64,000 bases of DNA, from assembly GCA_030699825.1 (NCBI GenBank), contig JAUYKV010000013.1:1-64000 (forward strand), read 5' to 3'. The position numbers were made by a program, and so were the translations under genes. Of the stretch, positions 1 through 7,977 are shown in pieces. Each line of letters begins with the position of its first letter. Within the stretch, counting starts at the first letter, position 1. Under the pieces are notes generated by a model. The model had not been told where the DNA came from and searched no databases. It saw nothing but the letters and a program-made list of their open reading frames with translations. This stretch comes from Pseudomonas sp. GTDB taxonomy: Bacteria; Pseudomonadota; Gammaproteobacteria; Pseudomonadales; Pseudomonadaceae.

Positions 1-144
1 GCATCGACAGCCCAGGTTGAAACTGAATTCGGTTCATCGCCATGATTCCACCCCTCACCGAAATAACTGTACGCATATACAGCATAGGCCCGGTGACCAC
101 GGGCGGCCAGCTTGGCTGATCATCATTGCTAATCAGGAAAAATT

Positions 145-2085
145 ATGCACTTTGACCATGAGCGTATCCCTGAGCGCGTGGTGCATGCGCGCGGTGCCGG
201 TGCCCATGGTGAGTTTGAGGTGTACGAGTCGATGAGCGACCTGACCAAGGCCGGTTTTCTCCAGGACCCGAGCCTGAAAACCCCAGTCTTTGTGCGTTTT
301 TCCACCGTGGCCGGTTCGCGTGGCTCCATGGATACGGCTCGAGATGTGCGCGGCTTCTCGGTCAGGTTCTACACCAAAGAGGGCAACTTCGACCTGGTCG
401 GCAACAACATGCCGGTGTTCTTCGTCCAGGATTCAATCAAGTTCCCCGACCTCGTGCATGCCGTCAAACCCGAGCCGCATAACGAAATCCCTCAGGCCTC
501 GTCCGCCCACGATACCTTCTGGGACTTTATCTCCATGGTGCCGGAAACCAGCCACACCCTGATGTGGCTGATGTCGGACCGCGCCATCCCGCGCAGCTTC
601 TCGATGATGGAAGGCTTCGGCGTGCATACCTTCCGTTTTATCGACGCCGCTGGCAGCGCAAGCTTCGTCAAATTCCATTGGAAACCGGTGCTCGGCGTGC
701 ATTCGCTGGTCTGGGATGAGGCGGTCAAACTGGCCGGTAAAGACGCCGACTTCCACCGCCGTGATCTCTGGGAAGCCATCGATCAAGGGCGTTACCCCGA
801 GTGGGAGCTGGGCGTGCAAATCGTCGCCGAAGCGGACGAGCATATGTTCGATTTCGACCTGCTCGATGCGACCAAGCTGATTCCCGAATCCCTGGTGCCA
901 GTGATGCTGATTGGCAAGCTAACTCTGAACCGCAATCCCGACAATTATTTTGCGGAAACCGAGCAGGTGGCGTTTCATCCGGGCCATCTGGTGCCCGGCA
1001 TCGACTTCAGCAACGACCCGCTGCTGCAGGGCCGGCTGTTTTCCTACACGGACACCCAGTTGTCCCGGCTGGGCAGCCCCAACTTCCATGAAATACCGAT
1101 CAATCGCCCCATCGCAGCGGTCGCCAACAACCAGCGTGACGGCCATATGCGCCAGACCATAGTCCGCGGGCGAGTCAGTTACGAACCAAACACCCTGGGT
1201 GGCGGTTGTCCGATGCAACGCCCATGGGAGCAGGGCGGTTTCGTCAGTCATGCCGAGCCGATGCAGGGCGAAAAAGTCCGTGTCCGCAGCCCCAGCTTTG
1301 CCGATCACTTTTCGCAGCCGGCGTTGTTCTGGCGCAGCCAGACGGCCTGGGAACAGGCGCATATCGTCTCGGCCTTCTGCTTCGAGCTGGGCAAGGTCAC
1401 AGTACCCGCCATCCGTGAGCGCATGGTGGCGAACCTGACTCAGGTCGACGCAGCGCTTGCCCAACAGGTCGCTGACGGCTTGGGTATGGCTGTGCCGCCA
1501 CCCCCGGTTGGCGCAGAAAACGTTCCTCGCACTGATAAACCCGATATGGACGCCGCGCTGAGCATGGTCACTACCCGCGCAGGCTCCATCGTTGGGCGCA
1601 AAGTAGCGGTGCTGGCGGCGAACGACGTCGACGGCATGACCATCGAAGCCCTGCGCGCCGCTCTACTCGCCGCCGGTGCCACGCTGAAAGTGATTGCCCC
1701 GCACTTGGGCGAGATCCGCAGCAGCACGGGGAAAACCCTCAAAGTGGATCACAGCCTGCCAACCGTCGGCTCAGTGCAGTTCGATGCCGTCTATGTGCCG
1801 GGTGGGGCCAAGAGCGTTGACGAGCTCTGCAAGAATGCCCAGGCCCTGTTGTTCGTCAAAGAGGCCTATAAACATGGCAAGGCCATCGCCGCCACCGACG
1901 ACGGCGCCATGCTGATCGACAAAGCTGCCCGCTCAACCGGTAACCAGGGTGCAGCTTTTCAAGGCCCAGGGGTGATTACCGCATCCGGGAAGATGGCCAA
2001 CGGCGATTTTGTCGAGAGCTTTCTCGCCGCCATCGCCAAACACCGCATGCCCGAGCGCCCGGACTTGGATGCGATAGTGGCCTGA
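145..2085 (+). CDS. katE: Catalase, KatE/HPII type, N-terminally short
   Basis: Haem catalase that removes H2O2 in the cytoplasm. The 646-residue product has the catalase core (about 1-480) and the C-terminal DJ-1/PfpI-like domain (about 505-645) that marks large-subunit HPII enzymes. Distal His14 lies in RVVHARG, Asn87 in DLVGNNMP, and the haem-ligand Tyr near 301 in RLFSYTDTQ. In E. coli HPII the equivalent His is residue 128, so about 110 residues of N-terminal arm are missing. The chosen ATG has an AGGA element about 7 bases upstream, and the in-frame stop TAA at 130-132 rules out an upstream extension. The missing arm normally threads through the tetramer, so this may be a start-truncated or frameshifted gene. 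The family call is certain; function is not. Confidence 0.85.
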   Translation: MHFDHERIPERVVHARGAGAHGEFEVYESMSDLTKAGFLQDPSLKTPVFVRFSTVAGSRGSMDTARDVRGFSVRFYTKEGNFDLVGNNMPVFFVQDSIKFPDLVHAVKPEPHNEIPQASSAHDTFWDFISMVPETSHTLMWLMSDRAIPRSFSMMEGFGVHTFRFIDAAGSASFVKFHWKPVLGVHSLVWDEAVKLAGKDADFHRRDLWEAIDQGRYPEWELGVQIVAEADEHMFDFDLLDATKLIPESLVPVMLIGKLTLNRNPDNYFAETEQVAFHPGHLVPGIDFSNDPLLQGRLFSYTDTQLSRLGSPNFHEIPINRPIAAVANNQRDGHMRQTIVRGRVSYEPNTLGGGCPMQRPWEQGGFVSHAEPMQGEKVRVRSPSFADHFSQPALFWRSQTAWEQAHIVSAFCFELGKVTVPAIRERMVANLTQVDAALAQQVADGLGMAVPPPPVGAENVPRTDKPDMDAALSMVTTRAGSIVGRKVAVLAANDVDGMTIEALRAALLAAGATLKVIAPHLGEIRSSTGKTLKVDHSLPTVGSVQFDAVYVPGGAKSVDELCKNAQALLFVKEAYKHGKAIAATDDGAMLIDKAARSTGNQGAAFQGPGVITASGKMANGDFVESFLAAIAKHRMPERPDLDAIVA

Positions 2086-2135
2086 CCAACTGTTACCGGG
2101 GCTCAGCCTTGGCGACTGCCTGCTATGGGGTTATG

Positions 2136-2174
2136 CATCAACCGGTCGAACACTTCGATCGGTTGATGGGTTTT
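2136..2174 (+). terminator. Rho-independent terminator after katE
   Basis: A long hairpin with arms CATCAACCG/CGGTTGATG, one G-T pair and a further TCGAA/TTCGA stem around the loop CAC. It is followed by GGGTTTT, 50 bases after the katE stop. Confidence 0.8.
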
Positions 2175-2414
2175 CAGCTTCTTCTGGTGAAGGCCCTGCC
2201 CAGCAGGAAGGCGAGTGCGGCACCGGCACCAACGGCTTTCCAGGGCTGCTTATGCACATAGCCATTGGTCACCACGGCAGTTTGCTGAGCACGCCGCATG
2301 ATGCTGTTAGCGCCAGCCTCGACGGCCGCCTTGGCCGTGGCGATCCGCACTCAGCTTGAGCCTGGCCTGGGCCAGGTCATTACCGGTGAGCGAGGTGGCG
2401 TCCTTGTCCACCAT
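2174..2414 (-). pseudogene. Broken ElaB/YqjD/DUF883-family gene
   Basis: Read on the minus strand, one frame gives MVDKDATSLTGNDLAQARLKLS and the next gives RIATAKAAVEAGANSIMRR, then YVHKQPWKAVGAGAALAFLLG and a stop at 2174. Together these form the family layout: helical region, then a C-terminal membrane segment introduced by a conserved PW motif. The two halves are joined by a frameshift near 2346-2349. The family's usual N-terminal residues before MVDKD are absent because that DNA now encodes the start of an opposite-strand XRE gene. ElaB-like proteins are inner-membrane, ribosome-associated stationary-phase proteins. This copy cannot make a normal product. Confidence 0.75.
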
Positions 2415-2424
2415 GACTCGTGTG

Positions 2425-2652
2425 ATGTTCAAGCAGCAGCTGGACGAGAAGTCTTTCAGAGAGACGCGGCGAATCACCCTACAAGACGTGAGTGATGCCA
2501 CTGGTATTTCAAGAGCGATGCTATCGCGCATAGCCAATACACCTGGCTACAACACCTCGACCGATCACATCGATCTGCTGTGTGAGTATTTGGGGTGCGA
2601 GATAGGTGATTTACTCAAGCGAGTAACCGAGGTGCCTGGAGAGGCTAAGTGA
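2425..2652 (+). CDS. Small XRE/Cro-CI family regulator
   Basis: A 75-residue DNA-binding protein made almost only of a helix-turn-helix domain (VSDATGISRAMLSRIANTPG, about residues 27-46), followed by a segment with DHIDLLCEYLGCEIGDLL that is typical of the short Cro/CI regulators found singly in chromosomes and mobile elements. I chose ATG 2425 (MFKQQLDEKSF) because family members start just before such a segment; ATG 2413 is the alternative. The 5' end overlaps the broken DUF883 gene on the other strand, and a tRNA lies 180 bp downstream, so it probably arrived with an integrated element. Target genes are unknown. Confidence 0.7.
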   Translation: MFKQQLDEKSFRETRRITLQDVSDATGISRAMLSRIANTPGYNTSTDHIDLLCEYLGCEIGDLLKRVTEVPGEAK

Positions 2653-2787
2653 CTTGGCCTGCGTAAGGTGCGTGCCAGTTTTAGTGTCCACCAGCGCCTT
2701 GTAGATAAGGGCAGCGGTCAAAACAGTGCCGAACCGTTCTGAGTGCCAATTTGGATGGGCACAGAATGGACACATTTTGGACACATG

Positions 2788-2828
2788 AAAAACAAAAGGG
2801 CCTAGGTTTTCACCTAAGCCCTTGTTTT
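2788..2828 (-). terminator. Terminator of tRNA-Arg
   Basis: An inverted repeat (AGGGCCTAGGT paired with ACCTAAGCCCT, A-rich and T-rich flanks) placed just beyond the CCA end of the minus-strand tRNA. Read on the minus strand it ends in a T-rich tract. Confidence 0.75.
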
Positions 2829-2831
2829 ATA

Positions 2832-2908
2832 TGGTGCACCAGGCGGGATTCGAACCCACGACCACTGCCTTCGGAGGGCAGTACTCTATCCAGCTGAGCT
2901 ACTGGTGC
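2832..2908 (-). tRNA. tRNA-Arg, anticodon CCG
   Basis: A 77-nt cloverleaf on the minus strand. The acceptor stem GCACCAG pairs with CTGGTGC, followed by discriminator A and an encoded CCA. The anticodon stem CTGCC/GGCAG closes the loop CTCCGAA, giving anticodon CCG for CGG codons. The T-loop TTCGAAT is standard. The gene is isolated, which fits use as an integration site. Confidence 0.95.
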
Positions 2909-3277
2909 AGCGCGGGCGCAATCATACGCATCTCGCGAGCGGGCGTCCATGCTGGCGGTTTGTGTGTGATTGCGCACGAATACAGCGGAGTTGTCGTGAG
3001 TGATCGCCAGAACGGTCCTTGAACGGATGGGTCGTTAATTTTTTCGAACAGACTCTTGCCCTTTACCCCTCATGACCCTAGGATTCGTTTGAGATTTCAA
3101 ACGTTCTTGCTGAAACCGTTCGGAACTCTGTGCGGTCCGGGTCAATCCTATTCAGCGGATTGCCGAAAATTGATAGAGCGCGGCATCGCGCCTGCCAGAA
3201 CATCTTTATAGGGGCGCTTGCCCGTGGTGCCAACAATAACCGTCCGACGCCTGGGTGTCGCGATGAAGGAGAATGTC
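2909..3277. promoter_or_regulatory. gabD upstream region with a perfect palindrome
   Basis: Non-coding stretch between the tRNA and gabD. It holds the palindrome CGTTTGA-GATT-TCAAACG at 3086-3103, a reasonable operator for a dimeric regulator of gabDT. I could not assign -10 or -24/-12 promoter elements with confidence. Confidence 0.4.
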
Positions 3278-4720
3278 ATGCAATTGAAAGACACCCAGCT
3301 GTTCCGTCAACAGGCTTATATCGACGGAACCTGGCTGGACGCCGATAGCGGCCAGACCCTCGCGGTCAACAACCCGGCCACCAATGAAATCATCGGCACT
3401 GTGCCGAAGATGGGCGCCGCCGAGACCCGTCGCGCCATCGAGGCGGCCGACCGCGCGCTGCCGGCCTGGCGGGCGCTGACCGCCAAGGAGCGCGCGACCA
3501 AGCTGCGTCGCTGGTTTGAGCTGCTGATGGAGAATCAGGATGACCTCGGCCGTCTGATGACCCTGGAGCAGGGCAAGCCACTGGCCGAGGCCAAGGGCGA
3601 GATTGCCTATGCTGCCTCCTTTATCGAGTGGTTCGCCGAGGAAGCCAAGCGCGTCTATGGCGACACCATTCCCGGCCATCAGGCCGACAAGCGCATCCTG
3701 GTGATCAAGCAGCCGATCGGCGTGACTGCCGCCATTACTCCGTGGAATTTCCCGGCGGCGATGATCACCCGCAAAGCCGGCCCGGCGTTGGCCGCCGGTT
3801 GCACCATGGTGATCAAGCCGGCTTCGCAGACCCCGTTCTCGGCCCTGGCCCTGGTCGAACTGGCGCACCGTGCCGGTATCCCCAAGGGCGTGCTCAGTGT
3901 GGTCACCGGCAGCGCTGGCGATATCGGTGGCGAGCTGACCAGCAACCCGATCGTGCGCAAACTGTCGTTCACCGGCTCGACCGAAGTCGGTCGCCAGCTG
4001 ATGGCCGAATGCGCCAAGGACATCAAGAAGGTCTCGCTGGAGTTGGGCGGCAACGCGCCCTTTATCGTGTTCGACGATGCCGACCTGGATGCCGCGGTGG
4101 AAGGCGCCCTGGCGTCCAAATACCGCAACGCCGGGCAAACCTGCGTGTGTGCCAACCGCCTGTATGTGCAGGACGGCGTGTACGACGCCTTCGCCGCGAA
4201 GCTGATGGCGGCAGTGGCCAAGCTCAAGGTCGGTAACGGCCTGGAAGACGGCATCACCACCGGTCCGCTGATCGACGCCAAGGCGGTGGCCAAGGTTCAG
4301 GAGCACATCGCCGATGCGGTGGGCAAGGGCGCCAAACTGGTCGCCGGCGGCAACAGCCTGGGCGGCAATTTCTTCGAGCCGACCATTCTGCTCAACGTGC
4401 CGAACCACGCCGCGGTCGCCAAGGAAGAGACCTTCGGTCCGCTGGCGCCGCTGTTCCGCTTCAAGGACGAGGCCGAAGTGATCGCCATGTCCAACGACAC
4501 CGAGTTCGGCCTGGCCTCCTACTTCTATGCCCGCGACCTCGGTCGCGTGTTCCGTGTGGCCGAGGCGTTGGAGTACGGCATCGTCGGCGTCAACACCGGG
4601 ATCATCTCCACCGAAGTGGCGCCGTTCGGCGGCATGAAGGCTTCGGGCCTGGGCCGTGAAGGCTCCAAATACGGCATCGAGGATTACCTGGAGATCAAGT
4701 ACCTCTGCCTGGGTGTGTAA
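3278..4720 (+). CDS. gabD: Succinate-semialdehyde dehydrogenase (NADP+)
   Basis: Oxidises succinate semialdehyde to succinate, the last step of GABA degradation. The 480-residue protein has the complete aldehyde dehydrogenase fold: nucleotide-binding PWNFPAAM near 155, general-base Glu255 in ELGGN and catalytic Cys289 in GQTCVCANR. A second Cys two residues later (Cys291) matches the redox-switch cysteine position known in GabD enzymes. Start ATG 3278 (MQLKDTQLF) follows AAGGAG at 3265-3270; an in-frame ATG at 3263 overlaps that ribosome-binding site and is unlikely. gabT lies downstream in the same direction, but two repeat elements in the 461-bp gap suggest partly separate transcription. 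It would consume semialdehyde produced by GabT from GABA supplied by the spu enzymes. Confidence 0.97.
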   Translation: MQLKDTQLFRQQAYIDGTWLDADSGQTLAVNNPATNEIIGTVPKMGAAETRRAIEAADRALPAWRALTAKERATKLRRWFELLMENQDDLGRLMTLEQGKPLAEAKGEIAYAASFIEWFAEEAKRVYGDTIPGHQADKRILVIKQPIGVTAAITPWNFPAAMITRKAGPALAAGCTMVIKPASQTPFSALALVELAHRAGIPKGVLSVVTGSAGDIGGELTSNPIVRKLSFTGSTEVGRQLMAECAKDIKKVSLELGGNAPFIVFDDADLDAAVEGALASKYRNAGQTCVCANRLYVQDGVYDAFAAKLMAAVAKLKVGNGLEDGITTGPLIDAKAVAKVQEHIADAVGKGAKLVAGGNSLGGNFFEPTILLNVPNHAAVAKEETFGPLAPLFRFKDEAEVIAMSNDTEFGLASYFYARDLGRVFRVAEALEYGIVGVNTGIISTEVAPFGGMKASGLGREGSKYGIEDYLEIKYLCLGV

Positions 4721-4763
4721 TTGAATCGACCTCCGGGTTGTCGGCCATACGGCGTTGGCAGCG

Positions 4764-4807
4764 GACTTCAAATGCTCACGTACTCGAGTACGCTGCGCTT
4801 TGAAGTC
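4764..4807. repeat. Intergenic palindrome between gabD and gabT
   Basis: Outer arms GACTTCAAA/TTTGAAGTC enclose an inner palindrome centred on TACTCGAGTA. Symmetric and not coding; it resembles the REP-type palindromes dispersed in Pseudomonas. It could also end or protect the gabD message. Confidence 0.6.
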
Positions 4808-4831
4808 CACTTGCGCCTTGTCTGGCCTTAG

Positions 4832-4971
4832 CAGGCCGTTGAAAAACGTAGGCGAGGCAGCCAGCGCAAGGCAAAAACAGGCGAAAAAGCGGAGTTTACG
4901 TGTTGTAAATGAGCATTTTGAGCCTGTTTTTAACGCAGCGATGGCAACGCAGGTAGTTTTTCAACAGCCTG
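4832..4971. repeat. MITE-like element with inverted ends
   Basis: About 140 bp bounded by inverted arms: CAGGCCGTTGAAAAACG at 4832 and the inverse of CAGGCTGTTGAAAAACTACC ending at 4971. It has no coding capacity. A fragment of one end (CAGGTAGTTTTTCAAC) recurs near 53597-53612, so the sequence is dispersed in this genome. It probably moves in trans or spreads as a REP/BIME-type repeat. Confidence 0.6.
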
Positions 4972-5181
4972 TTAGCCCCGAAGTTCTCGAACGGTGTAGC
5001 CGTTAGAAAATTAAATGCCCCAGGTTCAACCAACGAGCCGGTCACCTGGGTTTACCGCAGCGTAAAAAGAACCTGAGCAATCCGCAGGGCGTGGCAGTCG
5101 ATCATCGAATGCTGCAACGCTCTTCCCCGGTTGCATTCATCCTTGAACCACGCCGACCGATGAGCGGCGAATGAGGACAGC

Positions 5182-6462
5182 ATGAGCAAGACCAACGAAT
5201 CTTTGATGCAACGCCGCATGGCCGCCGTCCCGCGCGGTGTCGGCCAGATCCACCCGATCTTCGCCGAGTCGGCGAAGAACGCCACTGTGACCGATGTCGA
5301 AGGCCGTGAGTTTATCGACTTTGCCGGCGGCATTGCGGTGCTCAACACCGGCCACCTGCATCCGAAGGTGATTGCTGCCGTTCAGGAGCAGCTGACCAAG
5401 CTCACTCACACCTGTTTCCAGGTGCTGGCCTACGAGCCATACGTCGAGCTGTGCGAGAAGATCAACGCGCGGGTGCCGGGCGACTTCGCCAAGAAGACCC
5501 TGCTGGTCACTACCGGCTCGGAAGCGGTGGAGAACGCGGTGAAGATCGCCCGTGCCGCCACCGGCCGTGCCGGGGTAATTGCCTTCACCGGCGGCTATCA
5601 CGGCCGCACCATGATGACCCTGAGTCTGACCGGCAAGGTCAATCCCTACTCGGCCGGCATGGGCCTGATGCCTGGTGGCGTATTCCGCGCCCAGTACCCG
5701 TGTGAGTTGCACGGGGTCAGCGTCGACGACGCCATCGCCAGCATCGAGCGGGTGTTCAAGAACGACGCCGAGCCGCGCGACATCGCCGCCATCATCATCG
5801 AGCCGGTGCAGGGCGAGGGCGGCTTCTACGTCGCGCCGAAAGCCTTTATGCAGCGCCTGCGCGCCCTCTGTGATCAGCACGGCATCCTCCTGATCGCCGA
5901 CGAAGTGCAGACCGGTGCCGGGCGTACCGGCACCTTCTTCGCCATGCAGCAGATGGGTGTCGCCGCCGACCTGACCACCTTCGCCAAGTCCATCGCCGGC
6001 GGCTTCCCGCTGGCCGGGGTGTGCGGCAAGGCCGAGTACATGGACGCCATCGCCCCGGGCGGCCTGGGCGGCACCTACGCCGGCAGCCCGATCGCCTGCG
6101 CCGCGGCCCTGGCGGTGATGGAGGTGTTCGAGGAAGAGCAGCTGCTGGAGCGCTGCAAGGCGGTCGGCGAGCGTCTGGTCACGGGCCTCAAGGCCATCCA
6201 GGCCAAGCACAAGAGCATCGGCGAGGTGCGCGCCCTCGGCGCGATGATCGCCATGGAGCTGTGCGAGGGCGGCGATCTGCATAAACCCAACGCCGCCCTG
6301 ACCGGCCAGATCGTCGCCAAGGCGCGTGACAAGGGCCTGATCCTGCTGTCCTGCGGTACCTACGGCAACGTGTTGCGGGTGCTGGTGCCGCTGACCGCCG
6401 AAGATGCCCTGCTCGATAAGGGCCTGGCGATCATCGCTGAGTGCTTCGACGAACTGGCGTAA
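5182..6462 (+). CDS. gabT: 4-aminobutyrate aminotransferase
   Basis: PLP enzyme that transfers the amino group of GABA to 2-oxoglutarate, giving succinate semialdehyde and glutamate. The 426-residue length is normal for GabT. Class-III aminotransferase signatures are present: the phosphate-binding TGSEAVENAVK region, the coenzyme Asp in LIADEVQTGAGRTG, and PLP-lysine Lys269 in TFAKSIAGG. Start ATG 5182 is preceded by GAGGAC. It lies 461 bp after gabD in the same direction and is followed at once by a strong terminator. With gabD it forms the terminal segment of the polyamine route encoded at the far end of this window. Confidence 0.96.
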   Translation: MSKTNESLMQRRMAAVPRGVGQIHPIFAESAKNATVTDVEGREFIDFAGGIAVLNTGHLHPKVIAAVQEQLTKLTHTCFQVLAYEPYVELCEKINARVPGDFAKKTLLVTTGSEAVENAVKIARAATGRAGVIAFTGGYHGRTMMTLSLTGKVNPYSAGMGLMPGGVFRAQYPCELHGVSVDDAIASIERVFKNDAEPRDIAAIIIEPVQGEGGFYVAPKAFMQRLRALCDQHGILLIADEVQTGAGRTGTFFAMQQMGVAADLTTFAKSIAGGFPLAGVCGKAEYMDAIAPGGLGGTYAGSPIACAAALAVMEVFEEEQLLERCKAVGERLVTGLKAIQAKHKSIGEVRALGAMIAMELCEGGDLHKPNAALTGQIVAKARDKGLILLSCGTYGNVLRVLVPLTAEDALLDKGLAIIAECFDELA

Positions 6463-6478
6463 GCGCAACTGCTGCAAG

Positions 6479-6506
6479 GAACACCCGCTGCGGCGGGTGT
6501 TCTTTT
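6479..6506 (+). terminator. Rho-independent terminator after gabT
   Basis: Perfect 10-bp stem GAACACCCGC/GCGGGTGTTC with loop TGCG, followed by TTTT, 16 bases after the gabT stop. Confidence 0.92.
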
Positions 6507-6571
6507 ATCCGGGATATTGTGGATAGCGATGTTGTGTTGCGCTGCGTCGTGACCACGCTCATGCCAGCTTC

Positions 6572-6637
6572 GTAGCCCGGATGAAATCCGGGAGCGGTTT
6601 AGAGGCAAACATTGCTCCCCCGGATTTCATCCAGGCG
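6572..6637. repeat. Inverted intergenic repeat
   Basis: Arms GTAGCCCGGATGAAATCC and the inverse copy near 6614-6637 surround a 19-base spacer. Each arm is itself partly palindromic (CCCGGATgaaATCCGGG). REP-like; no gene in the surrounding 6507-6877 stretch. Confidence 0.6.
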
Positions 6638-6877
6638 ACGGGCAGACCAGCCGCTGTGTTGGGCTTCGCTGCGTCAGCACCAACCTACCGATCATCGCGC
6701 GGCCAAAGCGCCCGGCTTGCACCCGGGTGAGCTTTGCACGCCAGTTGTCGCACTGAGTCTGCCCCCGGCACAGGCCGGCAAGCAGCGTATTGAAAATGAT
6801 CCATGATTGATTTGGTAGCTGGTGTAACAAAGAACGGTGGCCAATCTCTATAGTGACAAGCAAACAAGGAGTCAACC

Positions 6878-7855
6878 GTGCACGCCATGCTGCCTCTGCT
6901 CGACCAACTGGCTTTTCCGGCGATTCGCCGCGGCCACCTGGAAGCCCTGCAGATCAACTTGACCTATCGCTGCAACCAGCGTTGCCTGCACTGCCACGTC
7001 AACGCCGGGCCGACCCGCACCGAAGCGATGACCGACGCGAGCCTGGCGCTGCTGCATCAGGTGATCGATGCCCATCCGGTGCATACCCTGGATCTCACTG
7101 GCGGCGCGCCGGAGATGCACCCGCGCTTTCGCGAGATCGTTGAGCATGCGCGGCGCGAGGGGTTGCGGGTGATCGACCGCTGCAACCTGACCATTTTGAG
7201 CGAACCTGGTTATGAGGATCTGGCCGTCTTTCTCGCCGAGCAGGGCGTGGAAGTCAGCGCCTCCTTGCCGTGTTATTCGCGCGATAACGTCGACAAACAG
7301 CGGGGTGACGGCGTGTTTGACGCCAGCATCGTCGGCCTGCAGGCGCTCAATAAGCTGGGCTACGGCAGAGAAGGCAGCGGTTTGATTCTGAATCTGGTGT
7401 ACAACCCGCAAGGCGCCAGCCTGCCCCCAGCGCAAGCGCAGCTTGAGGCTGACTACAAGCGTCACCTGGCTGAAGATTTCGGCATTCAGTTCAATCACCT
7501 GCTGACCATCACCAACCAGCCGATCGCGCGTTTCGGCAGCACCCTGGTCAGCAAGGGCCAGTTCAATGCCTACATGCAGTTGCTGCGCGACAGCTACCGC
7601 CCGGAAAACCTCGAGCCGCTGATGTGCCGCAGCCTGGTCAGCGTCGATTGGCAGGGTTACCTGTACGACTGCGACTTCAACCAGATGCTCGACTTACCAC
7701 TCGAACTGCAGGGCCGCTTGATCGGCCGGGAGCGGCCGCACCTGCGCGACCTGCTTGGCGCCAACCTGGATGGCAACCCCATCGTCACCCGCGATCACTG
7801 TTTCGCCTGCACTGCCGGCCAGGGCTCCAGCTGCGGCGGCGCGCTTAATGACTAG
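6878..7855 (+). CDS. arsS: Radical SAM protein, ArsS/DUF3641 family
   Basis: A 325-residue radical SAM protein of the arsenosugar-biosynthesis (ArsS) family. Cys32, Cys36 and Cys39 form the CNQRCLHC cluster motif that binds the SAM-cleaving 4Fe-4S cluster, followed by LTGGAPE. The C-terminal DUF3641 region is Cys-rich and ends in SSCGGALND; many relatives have selenocysteine in that segment, here Cys319. ArsS proteins are known to make 5'-deoxyadenosyl-arsenic intermediates of arsenosugars, normally with the methyltransferase ArsM. No ArsM is in the window. GTG 6878 has AAGGAG six bases upstream. It heads a co-directional set reaching 14399 and is probably functionally linked to it. The exact substrate here is inferred. 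Confidence 0.85.
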   Translation: MHAMLPLLDQLAFPAIRRGHLEALQINLTYRCNQRCLHCHVNAGPTRTEAMTDASLALLHQVIDAHPVHTLDLTGGAPEMHPRFREIVEHARREGLRVIDRCNLTILSEPGYEDLAVFLAEQGVEVSASLPCYSRDNVDKQRGDGVFDASIVGLQALNKLGYGREGSGLILNLVYNPQGASLPPAQAQLEADYKRHLAEDFGIQFNHLLTITNQPIARFGSTLVSKGQFNAYMQLLRDSYRPENLEPLMCRSLVSVDWQGYLYDCDFNQMLDLPLELQGRLIGRERPHLRDLLGANLDGNPIVTRDHCFACTAGQGSSCGGALND

Positions 7856-7861
7856 CGCGGA

Positions 7862-7921
7862 TAGGGTGCGCCGTGCGCACCAAGAATCCGCGGTTTGCTC
7901 TGGTGCGCACGGCGCACCCTA
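7862..7921. repeat. Perfect 21-bp inverted repeat
   Basis: TAGGGTGCGCCGTGCGCACCA and its exact reverse complement are separated by 18 bases directly after the arsS stop. It could form a strong hairpin in the transcript, with no T-run. Related TAGGGTG/CACCCTA repeats occur near 53370-53446. Likely REP-like, possibly lowering read-through into the symporter gene. Confidence 0.8.
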
Positions 7922-7977
7922 CGCTGTCAGCCTGAATCACACTCAAGTGCCCCTGGGCATTAACTAAGGATCGGTCC

